Positions 7,955 through 16,384 of a DNA stretch of 34,839 nt are shown here, one piece after another. Source of the DNA: Rhodospirillales bacterium (GTDB lineage: Bacteria; Pseudomonadota; Alphaproteobacteria; Rhodospirillales; Magnetospirillaceae); contig JAATGN010000378.1 of assembly GCA_015654615.1 (NCBI GenBank), forward strand, positions 1 to 34,839. Reading direction: 5' to 3'. The notes below the pieces were generated by a model that saw only the letters and a list, made by a program, of their open reading frames with translations, had not been told where the DNA came from and ran no database searches. How positions within the stretch are numbered: the stretch's first letter is position 1; the number at the start of each line of letters is the position of its first letter. The position numbers and the translations under genes were made by a program.

Positions 7955-9745
7955 TTATCGTCCCGCCACCGACGTTTCCGTGCCGGTCAGACCCAAGACC
8001 TGGGTTTCGAAAAGGCGGCGGTAATGGCCGTTCGGGCGGGCGAGCAGTTCGGTGTGACGGCCTTGTTCGACGATCGTTCCATGGTCGAAGACCAGAATGC
8101 GATCGACGCGCTGCACGGTCGACAGGCGATGGGCGATGATGATGGTGGTCCGTCCCCGCGTCACCTGTTCGACCGCCTTCTGCAAAAGGTCTTCCGAAAC
8201 GCTGTCCAGGCTCGACGTCGCCTCGTCGAGAATGAGCACGGCCGATTCCGTCAGCACCGCCCGGGCCAGGGCGATCCGCTGGCGTTCGCCGCCGGACAGC
8301 TTGACGCCCCGTTCGCCGACCAGGGAATCGTAGCGGCCCGGCAGGCTCTGGATGAATTCGTCGGCGTGGGCCTGCCGCGCCGCCGCCACGATCTCGGCAT
8401 GGGATGCGCCGGGACGTCCGTAGGCGATGTTCTCCGCCAAGGAGCGATGGAACAGAACGGGGTCCTGGGGGACGACGGTGACGGCGGCGCGCAGGCTGGC
8501 CTGCGTCACCACGGAAATGTCCTGTCCGTCGAGCCGGATGCGGCCCTGGTCCAGGTCGTAGAAGCGTTGGATCAGTTTGACGAAAGTGCTCTTGCCGCTT
8601 CCCGAGGCGCCGACCAGGCCGATCTTCTCGCCCGGCGCGATGGCCAGCGAGAAATCCCGATAGATCGGTTCGGTCTTGCCCGGATAGCGGAAGGTGACCC
8701 GGTCGAATTCGATCCGCCCCGTCGTGACCCGCAGCGGCGTGGCGTCCGGCCTGTCCTCGATTCCGAGAGGCTGATGCGAAAATGTCGCCACGTCTTCCAT
8801 GTCGTTGACGGCCCGTTGCAGATTGCGCAGGTGATTGCCGGTTTCGCGCAGGTAGCCTTGGATGACGGAAAAGGTGGTCAGCACATAGGCGACGTCGCCC
8901 GGCGTGGCGCGGCCGACCGACCACAGCCAGACGCCGAACCCCAGGATGCCGGCCTGCAGGGCGGTCGAAACGCCGTTCTGGCAAGCGCCGGCGATGATGT
9001 GGCGCCCCCAGGTTTTTCCTACCAGGGCCTGCCATTCGTCGGCCACCCGGGCGAGGCGCCGGTCTTCGCGGGCCTCGGCGGCGAAGGATTTGACCACGGA
9101 ATTGCAGGTGATGGCATCGGCCAGGGCGCCGCTCATCTTCGAATCCTGCCGATTGCCGCGTCGTGCCGCCGGCGTGATGAAATAGAGCGTCATGCCGACG
9201 GCGACGCCGAGATAGACGCAGACTCCGGCGGCCACCACGGCGCCCATCGCCACCCAGTGCAGGGCCAGCAGAATGACCGTCGTCGCCAGGACGACGACCG
9301 AGGGAAAGAACCCCAGGATGATGGTGTCGGCCAGCGAATCATAGGCCCAGACGCCGCGGGTGATAGAGCGGACGGTGGCCCCGGAAAAGGACGAGGCGTG
9401 CCAATCGGTCGAAAAGCGCTGAACCCGGTGGAAGGCCTCTTCGACGATGGCGCGCATGACGGTGAGGCTCGAGCGCACCAGCAATCCGAAGGTGGCGAAG
9501 CGAAACAGCGCCAGGATCGCCGCGGCGGCCAGGATGATCAGGACGCCGTGGAAGGCCGTGTTCCGCTCGCCGCCGGCCACGGCGTCGATCAGGCGGCCGA
9601 ACAGCAGCGGAAGGGTCGCGTCGATGGCGGTGGCCACCAGCATGCAACTCGCCATCAGCCCGATCCGTCGGGGCTGCCGTCGCCAATGCGACGAACAAAA
9701 GGCAAAGACCAGGCGGTACAGCCCGACCGTCGGACGCTTTTCCAT
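7955..9745 (-). CDS. ABC exporter, fused permease-ATPase
   Basis: Inner-membrane ABC half-transporter (596 aa) that should work as a homodimer to export a lipid, peptide or drug-like substrate. An N-terminal transmembrane domain of about six helices (28-310) is followed by a nucleotide-binding domain (345-580). The NBD has Walker A GASGSGKS (379-386), Q-loop VPQDP (425-429), signature LSGGERQ (483-489), Walker B VLILDEATSSLDS (503-515) and switch histidine IIIAHRLSTV (H539). All catalytic residues are present. The start ATG at 9745 follows GGTGCGAGG, and longer upstream reading frame is low-complexity and unsupported. The substrate cannot be told. It stands alone between a repeat and a 353-nt gap. 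Confidence 0.9.
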   Translation of the reverse strand: MEKRPTVGLYRLVFAFCSSHWRRQPRRIGLMASCMLVATAIDATLPLLFGRLIDAVAGGERNTAFHGVLIILAAAAILALFRFATFGLLVRSSLTVMRAIVEEAFHRVQRFSTDWHASSFSGATVRSITRGVWAYDSLADTIILGFFPSVVVLATTVILLALHWVAMGAVVAAGVCVYLGVAVGMTLYFITPAARRGNRQDSKMSGALADAITCNSVVKSFAAEAREDRRLARVADEWQALVGKTWGRHIIAGACQNGVSTALQAGILGFGVWLWSVGRATPGDVAYVLTTFSVIQGYLRETGNHLRNLQRAVNDMEDVATFSHQPLGIEDRPDATPLRVTTGRIEFDRVTFRYPGKTEPIYRDFSLAIAPGEKIGLVGASGSGKSTFVKLIQRFYDLDQGRIRLDGQDISVVTQASLRAAVTVVPQDPVLFHRSLAENIAYGRPGASHAEIVAAARQAHADEFIQSLPGRYDSLVGERGVKLSGGERQRIALARAVLTESAVLILDEATSSLDSVSEDLLQKAVEQVTRGRTTIIIAHRLSTVQRVDRILVFDHGTIVEQGRHTELLARPNGHYRRLFETQVLGLTGTETSVAGR

Positions 9746-10098
9746 GAAACCTCGCACCCCGCAGGGAGGACCTTCGAAACAAGATGAATTACGCCGCCGA
9801 ACGCGGACGCGCCGCAATCGATGCTGCCGTCGGCAATGCCGGCGTTCTGCCGGACGATTGGCGAAAGGTCGGATGGCGGGGACCATTCCGGAAAGGCCTT
9901 CGGCGGCCCGGCAAAACCCCGGACCGCGGCCTAATTCAAGGCTTGCCCGGGGACACGGGTGGCATGGCGACGGGCCATGGCCGCTCCCTCGAATTGGAAC
10001 GGTGGTCAACCTAGCGAACAAAGGGAGCGCTGGGAAGGGGAAAAGTTCTCGTTCCCAGCGCGGGGCGCCCGGCCGGCGACGGCGCCTCGCGCCGGCGG
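9746..10098. other. Intergenic region, nothing recognised
   Basis: The 353 nt between the start of the ABC exporter gene and the 3' end of the chemoreceptor gene have high GC and no credible gene or clear terminator. Open frames through it are shadows. It presumably holds the promoter of the ABC gene, but I see no convincing -10/-35 pair. Confidence 0.5.
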
Positions 10099-11787
10099 TC
10101 AGGCGGAACGGACTCCGACCAGGAAGTGGGTCACTTCGGCCCGCAGCTTTTCCGAGTTGGAGGCGAGGTCGCTGGCCGATCCCAGCACCCGTTCGGCGGC
10201 CGATCCCGTCGACCCGGCGCTTTGCTTGATGCCGCCGATGTTTCTGGAAACCTCCTGGGTGCCTTGCGCCGCCTGTTCGACGTTGCGGGCGATTTCCTGG
10301 GTGGCGGCGCCCTGCTGCTCGACGGCCGAGGCGATGCCCGACGAAATCTCGCGGACCTGGTCGATGACGGTGGCGATGCCCTTGATCGCTTCGACGGTGC
10401 GGCGCGTTTCCTCCTGGACCGCGGCGATCTGCTGGCCGATCTCCTCGGTGGCGCGCCCCGTCTGGTTGGCCAGGTTCTTGACCTCGCCGGCCACCACGGC
10501 GAAGCCCTTGCCGGCGTCGCCGGCCCTGGCCGCCTCGATGGTGGCGTTGAGCGCCAGCAGGTTGGTCTGCGAGGCGATGTCGTTGATCAGCCTGACCACC
10601 TCGCCGATGCGGTCGGCGGCCGCGGCCAGCCCCTGGACCATGGCGTTGGTGTGCGCGGCCTGTTCCGAGGCCGCGGTCGAGATGCGGGCCGATTCCACCA
10701 CCTGGCGCGAGATCTCCGAGATCGAGGAGGACAATTCGTCGGCGGCCGACGCCACCGTCTGCACATTGGAGGTGGCCTGTTCGGCGGCGGCGGCCACGGT
10801 GGTCGCCTGGGTGACCACGTCGGAGGCTCCCGACGACATGGTCTGCGCCGTCGCCTGCAATTCCGTCGAGGAGGACGCCACCACCTTGACGACGTCCATG
10901 ACCCGGGCCTCGAAGCTGTCGGCCAGCGAGGCCAATGCCTGTTTCTGTTCCCGGGTCGCCGCGGTCTTCAATTCCTCCTGCTGATCCTGGAGGCGGCGGT
11001 TCTCGATCGAATTGGCGCGGAAGATCTCCATGGCGCGGGCCAGTTCGCCGATTTCGTCCGACCGTTCGGTCCCGATCACCTCACCGGCGGTTTCGCCCGC
11101 CGCCAGGCCGCGCATGCGCGTCACCACGCGTCCCAGCGGGCCAAGGACCGAGCGGGCGATCAGCACGGCCAGGGCGACACCGAGAACCAGGATGGCCAGA
11201 GCCGTCAGGCCGATGCCGATCGCCTTGGCGTGGAACGCCTCGTCGATGTCGTCGATGTAGACGCCGGTGCAGACGACCCAGGCCCACGGCTTGAAATCGA
11301 GGACGGCCGCCATCTTGGGAACCGACGGCTCGTCCTTGGTGCGCGCCCAGTGATAGGTGACGTAGCCGATGCCTTCCTTGCGCGCCGTCTCGACGATGTC
11401 ACGGGCGAAATAGACCCCCGTGGCGTCCTTCGCCTGCGATTGGTCCTGGCCCTCGAGATCGAGCCGCGGCGGAAGCAGGACGTTCCTGTATTGGTAGTCG
11501 ACGATGAACACATAGTCGTTCTTGCCGTAACGCAGGCTCCGCAAGGCATTCTTGGCCGCCGTCTTGGCTTCGTCGGCACCGAGTTCGCCCTTGTCGGCGC
11601 GCGTCTGATAACTGGCGACGATGCTGGTGGCGGACTCGACGATCTGGCGCAGCGCCTGGCGGCGGTCCTCGATCATGCTGTCGTGCATGGCGGTCAGCCC
11701 CTCGAACGCCATGACGGCCAGCCCCAACACCAGCAAGGCGACGAGAGACCAAATCCGTCCGCCAATACCCAACTTGAATCCAGACAC
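10099..11787 (-). CDS. Methyl-accepting chemotaxis protein with Cache domain
   Basis: Transmembrane chemoreceptor signalling to CheA/CheW (562 aa). TM1 is at about 12-29. A periplasmic single-Cache-type domain (about 35-185) contains [17 protein letters not shown] and [21 protein letters not shown]2 is at 191-212, HAMP at about 213-265, and a signalling domain covers about 295-560 with the hairpin core around [22 protein letters not shown] prefer the GTG at 11787 because GGAGGA lies 9 nt before it. An in-frame ATG at 11811 would add eight residues but has a weaker ribosome site. The ligand is unknown. No che genes are nearby, so it is an orphan receptor. Confidence 0.9.
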   Translation of the reverse strand: MSGFKLGIGGRIWSLVALLVLGLAVMAFEGLTAMHDSMIEDRRQALRQIVESATSIVASYQTRADKGELGADEAKTAAKNALRSLRYGKNDYVFIVDYQYRNVLLPPRLDLEGQDQSQAKDATGVYFARDIVETARKEGIGYVTYHWARTKDEPSVPKMAAVLDFKPWAWVVCTGVYIDDIDEAFHAKAIGIGLTALAILVLGVALAVLIARSVLGPLGRVVTRMRGLAAGETAGEVIGTERSDEIGELARAMEIFRANSIENRRLQDQQEELKTAATREQKQALASLADSFEARVMDVVKVVASSSTELQATAQTMSSGASDVVTQATTVAAAAEQATSNVQTVASAADELSSSISEISRQVVESARISTAASEQAAHTNAMVQGLAAAADRIGEVVRLINDIASQTNLLALNATIEAARAGDAGKGFAVVAGEVKNLANQTGRATEEIGQQIAAVQEETRRTVEAIKGIATVIDQVREISSGIASAVEQQGAATQEIARNVEQAAQGTQEVSRNIGGIKQSAGSTGSAAERVLGSASDLASNSEKLRAEVTHFLVGVRSA

Positions 11788-11831
11788 TTGCCGATCTCCT
11801 CCGTTCGCCATGCTCTCGCCGGTTGCGGCAC

Positions 11832-11845
11832 TAACTGTTTAGTTA
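11832..11845. promoter_or_regulatory. TAACT-N4-AGTTA dyad upstream of chemoreceptor
   Basis: TAACT-gttt-AGTTA is a perfect 5-bp inverted repeat 45 nt upstream of the GTG start. It sits in a short AT-rich patch, and the further copy AGTTAAGCTAAC adjoins it. It is a candidate operator for a dimeric regulator. Confidence 0.3.
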
Positions 11846-11903
11846 AGCTAACCCGAGGAAAACGAGAATCGTCAAGCCTTTTCGATAGAGATTCGAGACC
11901 GGG

Positions 11904-12009
11904 GCTGGAGCGCGATGCCTTAAATCGGCATGACGCTCCGGCTTTTCTTGATATCCCTCGCCGGGCGCGCGCCTCCGCGCGCTTGGCCGCGGCCTCAATG
12001 GCCGCTGGA
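11904..12009 (-). repeat. Solitary copy of the 100-bp hairpin repeat
   Basis: Read on the minus strand, this matches the unit repeated four times at 34354-34747, with a few substitutions. It includes the perfectly spaced hairpin GGAGCGCGATGCC...GGCATGACGCTCC at 11907-11939. It lies between the AI-2E gene and the chemoreceptor promoter. Confidence 0.85.
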
Positions 12010-12010
12010 A

Positions 12011-12038
12011 CGGCGTGCGTCAGATTTGACGCACGCCG
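12011..12038. terminator. Strong hairpin downstream of AI-2E-family gene
   Basis: CGGCGTGCGTCA-gatt-TGACGCACGCCG is a perfect 12-bp stem with a 4-nt loop, 23 nt past the stop codon of the AI-2E-family gene. There is no T-run, so it may be a processing or pausing hairpin, or part of the adjoining repeat, and not a classical terminator. Confidence 0.4.
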
Positions 12039-12061
12039 CTCTAAAGTCGACGGTATCGGGC

Positions 12062-13177
12062 TCAGGCCCCGAGAAAATGGCCGAGCGCCATCAGCGGGCG
12101 AATCCGGTCGCAGATGATCTTGGCGATGGCCAGCATCGGGACCGCCAGAATCGCCCCGGGAACGCCCCACATCCAGTGCCAGAACAGCAGCGCCAGGACG
12201 ATCAGCACCGGATTGAGGGTAAAGCGCCTGGCGACCAGCATCGGCGTCACCACGGCGCCCTCGACCAGATGGATGAGGAGATAGAGGCCGGCCGGCATGA
12301 GGATTTGCCAGGACGCGTCGAAACTCGACAGTCCGGCCAGCAGGAAAATCCCGACGCCGACGAAGGGCCCGAGGATCGGCACGAAATTCAACAGGAAGGC
12401 GGACGCCCCCCACAATATGGGATCGCCGAGGCCACACAGGGACATGGCGGCGGCCGTGGCGATTCCCACGGCGGCGTTCATGGCGCTGATCGTGATCAGA
12501 TAGGCCGAAATATCGCGTTCGACGTGCTGGGAGATTTCGACGGCCTGACGCTTGTCGCGAAAGCGCGGTAGAATCTCCACGATGCGCCGCAGGAAGGTGT
12601 CGCCCGAGATCAACAGAAAGAACAGCAGCAGCGAGGTCGTGAAGACGCCCGTCGCCAGGGTGCGCGTTCCGGCAAAAAGCGTATCCGCCAAGCCGGGCCC
12701 CTTGACCTCTATCGAGGCGGCGCCGGCAATCTTCGGGGCGCCCATCAGGGAATCGGCCTGTTTCGTCAAGACCAGCAGGATGTCCATGGGGCGCTTCACC
12801 AGACGCAGTCGTTCCTCGATCCGCGAGACGCTGTGCGGCAGTTTGCCCGCCCAATCCGCCGCCGGACCGGACAGCGCCGTCCCAAGGCCGGCCAGAAGGC
12901 TGAACAAGGCGCCGATGGCGACGAGCGCCGCGATGACCCGCGGTATGCGCACCGCCTCGAGGAGGCGCATGGCGGGTTGCAGCAGGAGCTTCAGGACGAA
13001 GGCCAGCACGATGGGCAACAGGATATCGCGGGCGAGGTAGCAGGTGGCCAAGACGGCCAGGACGAACAGGCCGCCGAGAAAAAATGTCTGAGGGCTCGTG
13101 GGGAGCGGCATTTCCACCACGGCGTCCTGTTCCGCTTCCTCGTCCGATCGCATCGGCTGGTAGGAAAGGTCAGACAT
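12062..13177 (-). CDS. AI-2E family transporter (YdiK/PerM/TqsA superfamily)
   Basis: Polytopic inner-membrane protein, 371 aa, of the broad AI-2E exporter/PerM family. Two hydrophobic hairpins at about 32-70 and 73-105 are followed by a soluble insert (about 110-175), then helices at 175-195, 230-260, 265-295 and 300-360. The conserved family segments NFVPILGPFVGVGIF and LVEGAVVTPMLVARRFTLNPVLIVLALLFW are present, ending in PGAILAVPMLAIAK. The N-terminal 30 residues are acidic and cytosolic. Members transport diverse things (autoinducer-2, Na+/Li+, unknown), so no substrate is assigned. It is a single gene with no obvious partner. Confidence 0.87.
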   Translation of the reverse strand: MSDLSYQPMRSDEEAEQDAVVEMPLPTSPQTFFLGGLFVLAVLATCYLARDILLPIVLAFVLKLLLQPAMRLLEAVRIPRVIAALVAIGALFSLLAGLGTALSGPAADWAGKLPHSVSRIEERLRLVKRPMDILLVLTKQADSLMGAPKIAGAASIEVKGPGLADTLFAGTRTLATGVFTTSLLLFFLLISGDTFLRRIVEILPRFRDKRQAVEISQHVERDISAYLITISAMNAAVGIATAAAMSLCGLGDPILWGASAFLLNFVPILGPFVGVGIFLLAGLSSFDASWQILMPAGLYLLIHLVEGAVVTPMLVARRFTLNPVLIVLALLFWHWMWGVPGAILAVPMLAIAKIICDRIRPLMALGHFLGA

Positions 13178-13256
13178 GCGGCGCTATCCCGACGTTCTCT
13201 TCCACGGATGAAATCCTCAAGGATGGGTCGGTCCGGAGAGCCGGTCGCCGATTGGC

Positions 13257-13415
13257 TTAACGCTGTTCCTCGTGACGGAACTCGCTGTGTTCCGCCGCAT
13301 CGTGGCGATGATAACCGCCGTCGCGATAACCGTCCCTGTCGCCATAGGGTTCGAAGACGCAGCCGACAAACAGCACGACCACCAGCATCATGGCCGCAAG
13401 TACGACTTTTTCCAT
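13257..13415 (-). CDS. Small lipoprotein with CVFEPYG start of mature chain
   Basis: A 52-residue predicted lipoprotein. The signal peptide MEKVVLAAMMLVVVLFVGC has its lipobox cysteine at position 19, and the mature part starts CVFEPYG and is rich in Asp, His, Tyr and Arg. GGGAGGA lies just upstream of the ATG, which supports this internal start over the longer frame. The mature N-terminus and the cysteine position match those of the 45-residue lipoprotein at 14604-14741, suggesting a paralogous pair. The His/Asp-rich tail might bind metal, but no function can be assigned. Confidence 0.65.
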   Translation of the reverse strand: MEKVVLAAMMLVVVLFVGCVFEPYGDRDGYRDGGYHRHDAAEHSEFRHEEQR

Positions 13416-13984
13416 CGTATCCTCCCGTTTTACTCCAGACGGTATGCCAGCCGGAGCGGCGCCGTTCGATCCCTTGCGAGCTTGCCGGAGGCAGTGGGAC
13501 CTTAGGCTCTCAGCCGATGTCGGGGCTGAACGCCGATACGACTCCGTCCGGAAATGACGATAGCCGTGGGCGGCATGGTTCGGATAGCCCCGGAAACTAC
13601 TCAGAATCAACCGAGTAACCATCCGAATCTGCGCAATGGTGTCTCCATGGGTATCAGGAAAGTCGTAATATATTGTGTAAATTCTATTATTTTTTCGAAA
13701 AACAGAAACAAATAATATTGTTTTTCTTATGGATTGTAATGACCATCACAAGAAATATGGCGCTCTTCCACGCATTTTTACGCTGACCTCTCCCATGGAT
13801 TCGCTTTTAAGTATTTTCCGAGGATGTCCATTCGCCTCGCCGCTGTTTATCGTAACAAAATCGCGGACCGCCCAAGCGGTAGCGGCGCACGCGGCGTCCC
13901 GATCCTTGGGCATCTCGAAAAGCAACGTTTCGCCGACCATCGCAAGCCGGCGGACTTGGAGCCAATCAAAAAATGGAGACAAAA
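13416..13984. other. Gene-free region with an AT-rich island
   Basis: This 569-nt region lies between divergent lipoprotein genes. Positions 13660-13745 are far richer in A+T than the rest of the window. They contain AAACAA-ataata-TTGTTT, a perfect 6-bp dyad at 13706-13723. Such tracts suit promoters and MucR-type binding. I see no gene; frames crossing it are not family-like and lack ribosome sites. Confidence 0.5.
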
Positions 13985-14470
13985 ATGTCACGACGCACGA
14001 TCGCGTGGCGCCAACTTGCCGTGCTGGGCGCCATCTCTCTGCTGGGGGCCTGCGCCCAAAATCCGCCACAGCCGGTCGTGGCCAATCCGCCCCATGCGGT
14101 CGCCTCGAACCCGCCGCCGGTGGCGCCCGGACCGCACGCGATCTGGTACTCCGTCAGTTTCGATACCAACAACGGGGCCATCGACGCCGAGGGGCAAAAG
14201 GTCGTCAACGACGTGATCACCTACATGCGGCGGAATCCCGCTTCGGTCACGACGATCATCGGCCGGACCGATACGGTCGGCAGCAAGGATTACAACATGC
14301 ATCTGTCGCATCAGCGGGCCGACGCCGTGCGCGACGCGCTTGTTTATGGCGGCCAGGTGGCGGCCGACCGTGTCGAGACGCGCTGGACCGGCGAGACGCG
14401 CCAGGACGTGCCGACCGGCAACGATGTGGCGCGAGCGGCAAACCGGGTCGTCGACATCGCCATTCATTGA
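13985..14470 (+). CDS. OmpA-family (Pal-like) lipoprotein
   Basis: Outer-membrane-anchored peptidoglycan-binding lipoprotein, 161 aa. The lipobox LLGAC has its cysteine at residue 23. A Pro/Asn-rich linker follows, then an OmpA C-terminal domain (about 55-160) with SFDTNNGAID at strand 1 and the peptidoglycan-contact helix region TDTVGSKDYNMHLSHQRADAVRDAL. That region holds the conserved Asp and the Arg of LSxxRA. The ATG at 13985 has GGAGAC 7 nt upstream and is preferred over the ATG at 13973. It is not in a tol-pal cluster, so it is not the canonical Pal. Confidence 0.85.
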   Translation: MSRRTIAWRQLAVLGAISLLGACAQNPPQPVVANPPHAVASNPPPVAPGPHAIWYSVSFDTNNGAIDAEGQKVVNDVITYMRRNPASVTTIIGRTDTVGSKDYNMHLSHQRADAVRDALVYGGQVAADRVETRWTGETRQDVPTGNDVARAANRVVDIAIH

Positions 14471-14603
14471 GACGGGGTCCGGCCACGTGCGAACGTGGTC
14501 GGAAATCCTCGGAGGGGGCTATCGGAGCCCCGCTTCAGCCGACGATGACCGAACTCATCGCGATCTTAACGCCGAGACGCGGCAATCCCTTATGGAGACG
14601 ACC

Positions 14604-14741
14604 ATGAAACTCCGAATGTTCCTCGTTCTCGCCTGTACTTTGCTGGCAGTGTCGGCCTGTGTCATCGAACCGATCGGCGGCGGCCGTGGCGGCGGTCATT
14701 ACGAGGGCGATCACGATTATGGGCGCCGTGTTTGGCGCTGA
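14604..14741 (+). CDS. Small lipoprotein with CVIEPIG start of mature chain
   Basis: A 45-residue predicted lipoprotein: signal peptide MKLRMFLVLACTLLAVSAC with its lipobox cysteine at residue 19, mature start CVIEPIGG, then a Gly/His/Asp/Arg-rich tail. GGAGACG sits upstream of the ATG. It is a probable paralogue of the 52-residue protein at 13257-13415. It lies 133 nt after the OmpA-like gene and is convergent with mucR, 23 nt away. No function can be assigned. Its small size makes automatic annotation likely to miss it. Confidence 0.65.
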   Translation: MKLRMFLVLACTLLAVSACVIEPIGGGRGGGHYEGDHDYGRRVWR

Positions 14742-14764
14742 AGGCAATTGGCCGCCGAACCTGC

Positions 14765-15205
14765 CTATTCGGCGGCACTGCGTTTCTGTCCATGGTGCGG
14801 CTGCCCGGCGGCCGTCGGCACGTCTTTCTTGCGCGAATGACCCAATCCGATTTTTACGGCCAAGGCCGACCGGCGTTCCGAATAATTGGGCGCGACCATG
14901 GGGTAGGTCAAAGGAAGTCCCCATTTCATTCGATATTCGTCGACCGAGGTATCGTGATCGGTGCGCAGATGCCGCTTCAGCATGCTGAACTTCTTTCCGC
15001 ATTCGAGGCAGACGATGGCGTCCGGCATGATCGATTTCTTCGTCGGAACGGCAGGCTGCGGCCGCACCGCCTCCGCCGCCTGCTCCGGTGCGGCGGTGGC
15101 GACCAGAGCGGCATAAGTGGAGCGGATGAAATCGGAGATTTCGGTTTCGGCCAAATGATTACCGGCCAAGTAGGCCGACACGATTTTCGAAGTTTCCCTA
15201 ATCAT
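14765..15205 (-). CDS. mucR: MucR/Ros family zinc-finger transcriptional regulator
   Basis: Global regulator of the alphaproteobacterial Ros/MucR family, 146 aa. The prokaryotic zinc finger is CLECGKKFSMLKRHLRTDH, with ligands C66, C69, H79 and H84 (C-x2-C-x9-H-x4-H). It is followed by the family-typical YRMKWGLPLTYPMVAPNYSERRSALA segment, written here in pieces: YRMKWGLP, YPMVAPNYSE, RRSALA. The N-terminal helix pair (1-45) corresponds to the oligomerisation region. These proteins bind AT-rich DNA, often silence surface and virulence genes, and usually repress their own promoter. The upstream region 15206-15390 is AT-rich, consistent with autoregulation. Confidence 0.93.
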   Translation of the reverse strand: MIRETSKIVSAYLAGNHLAETEISDFIRSTYAALVATAAPEQAAEAVRPQPAVPTKKSIMPDAIVCLECGKKFSMLKRHLRTDHDTSVDEYRMKWGLPLTYPMVAPNYSERRSALAVKIGLGHSRKKDVPTAAGQPHHGQKRSAAE

Positions 15206-15390
15206 TGGAGGCTACCTTTCGGATGGGAGATATTGAGCGCATTCTCAGAAAGTTCCCTGCAATGCCAAATGCAGTGTTCATTGATAATGTGACCAAAGTA
15301 AGGCGCTTGAAAAACGTGCCGTTCATCATCCGAACGAGCAAAATACGTGGGAACAATGTGTAACTTTACTATGACGGGCCCATGCGGACG

Positions 15391-16008
15391 TCATTGCGGT
15401 TCCAATGCGCTCGTCTTGACCTGCAACTGATGCGTCAGGGCGGGCAGATTGCCATTTTGCTGCAAAAGGAATGAGCCGAAATCTTCGCGTTGCGCCAGGG
15501 TCATGCTGATGCCGGCGACGCTGATATCGACGACCCTGTAGCCATCGGTGCCGGCGACGCGCCATTCGACCTTGAGCGGCGGTCCGGAATTGGGTTGGTT
15601 CAACTCGGTATAGACGACCGTGCTGGTCGCATTTTCGCTGCGCTGTCCGATGACCCGGAACGATTCGCCATGATACCGGACGAAACGCCGGGAATAGACG
15701 CCGACCATGAAATCGCGATAGGCCGCGATGAAAGCCTGCTGGTCGGCGGGGCTCGACTTTTGCCAGTAACGTCCCAGAACGAAGCGGGCGATTTGCGGTA
15801 TGTCGAAATCCTTGTCGAGAAATCCTCCCAGTCGTTGTTGCCGGTCGGCGGAAGAGACCGTCTCGTTGGTCACGGACAGCAGCGCCGAGCGCGCCATCTC
15901 CGAGACGAAGGCGCTCGGCCCGGGGGAGGGGTCGGCAGCGAAGCCGGGCGAGGACAGGCTCACGAGAAGCAGCATGGCGAGCTTGGGGACCGGATATCGT
16001 AGGCGCAT
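15391..16008 (-). CDS. MlaC/Ttg2D-like periplasmic phospholipid-binding protein
   Basis: Secreted protein of the MlaC (toluene tolerance Ttg2D) family, 205 aa including a signal peptide (about 1-26, ending GFAA). The mature chain has the family pattern: an RLGGFLDKDFDIPQIARFVLG helix region (shown as DFDIPQIARFVLGRYW), then FIAAYRDFMVGVYSRRF and a YRVVDISVAGISMTLAQREDF-like end (VDISVAGISM). MlaC shuttles phospholipids between membranes, and the same family includes hopanoid-associated HpnM. No mlaABDEF or hopanoid genes are visible, so it is an orphan. The ATG at 16008 starts the signal peptide and follows GGGAG; the longer frame upstream lacks support. Confidence 0.87.
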   Translation of the reverse strand: MRLRYPVPKLAMLLLVSLSSPGFAADPSPGPSAFVSEMARSALLSVTNETVSSADRQQRLGGFLDKDFDIPQIARFVLGRYWQKSSPADQQAFIAAYRDFMVGVYSRRFVRYHGESFRVIGQRSENATSTVVYTELNQPNSGPPLKVEWRVAGTDGYRVVDISVAGISMTLAQREDFGSFLLQQNGNLPALTHQLQVKTSALEPQ

Positions 16009-16384
16009 GGACGGCAACTCCCATCGAGGGGTAAGGCGAGCCAAAAGCGGCCCGCATCGTGTGGAAACACGAAGAAGACGATTGGAAATCGTCACTTATT
16101 TCGTTCGATTGTTTCCGCGTTTGAAAAAATTAGAGACAAAATCCCCAATAATCCATTTTACAGCCGAGCGGGACGATGGTGACAGAGTCGGAATGTACGC
16201 AAGGAAGACCTCCGTCCATCGGGATTTTATTTTTTATGAAGACTTATTGGCGGCGTTTTTAAGTAGTTTCCGTCGCTCTTGTTCGACCCCGGGAAAGATC
16301 TAAGCTGTCTTCGACGGACAGGCCGCATGGCCGGGATCCTGTCGCACGATCGCCGCGCAACCGATCGCTTAAGGGTGGACAAGG
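16009..16384. other. AT-rich divergent intergenic region
   Basis: 376 nt between the divergent mlaC-like and cbpA genes, with AT-rich stretches at about 16085-16150 and 16225-16270. It should hold both promoters. A CTTGTT at 16277-16282 recalls the CTTGAA -35 of sigma32 promoters, but no matching -10 is convincing. No gene seen. Confidence 0.45.

Noticed and set aside
7949-9787. Long plus-strand frame (612 codons) opposite the ABC exporter
   Set aside because: The minus strand has every ABC motif in order; the opposite frame has none and is compositionally a shadow.
12011-12038. Classical Rho-independent terminator
   Set aside because: The stem is perfect but no T-run follows on either strand; listed only as a strong hairpin.
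13729-14607. A 292-codon gene covering the AT-rich region and ompA-like gene
   Set aside because: Most of it is the OmpA-like lipoprotein read out of frame; the part before it resembles no family and lacks a ribosome site.
16277-16305. Sigma32 promoter for cbpA-cbpM
   Set aside because: CTTGTT resembles the -35, but no convincing -10 lies at the right distance.
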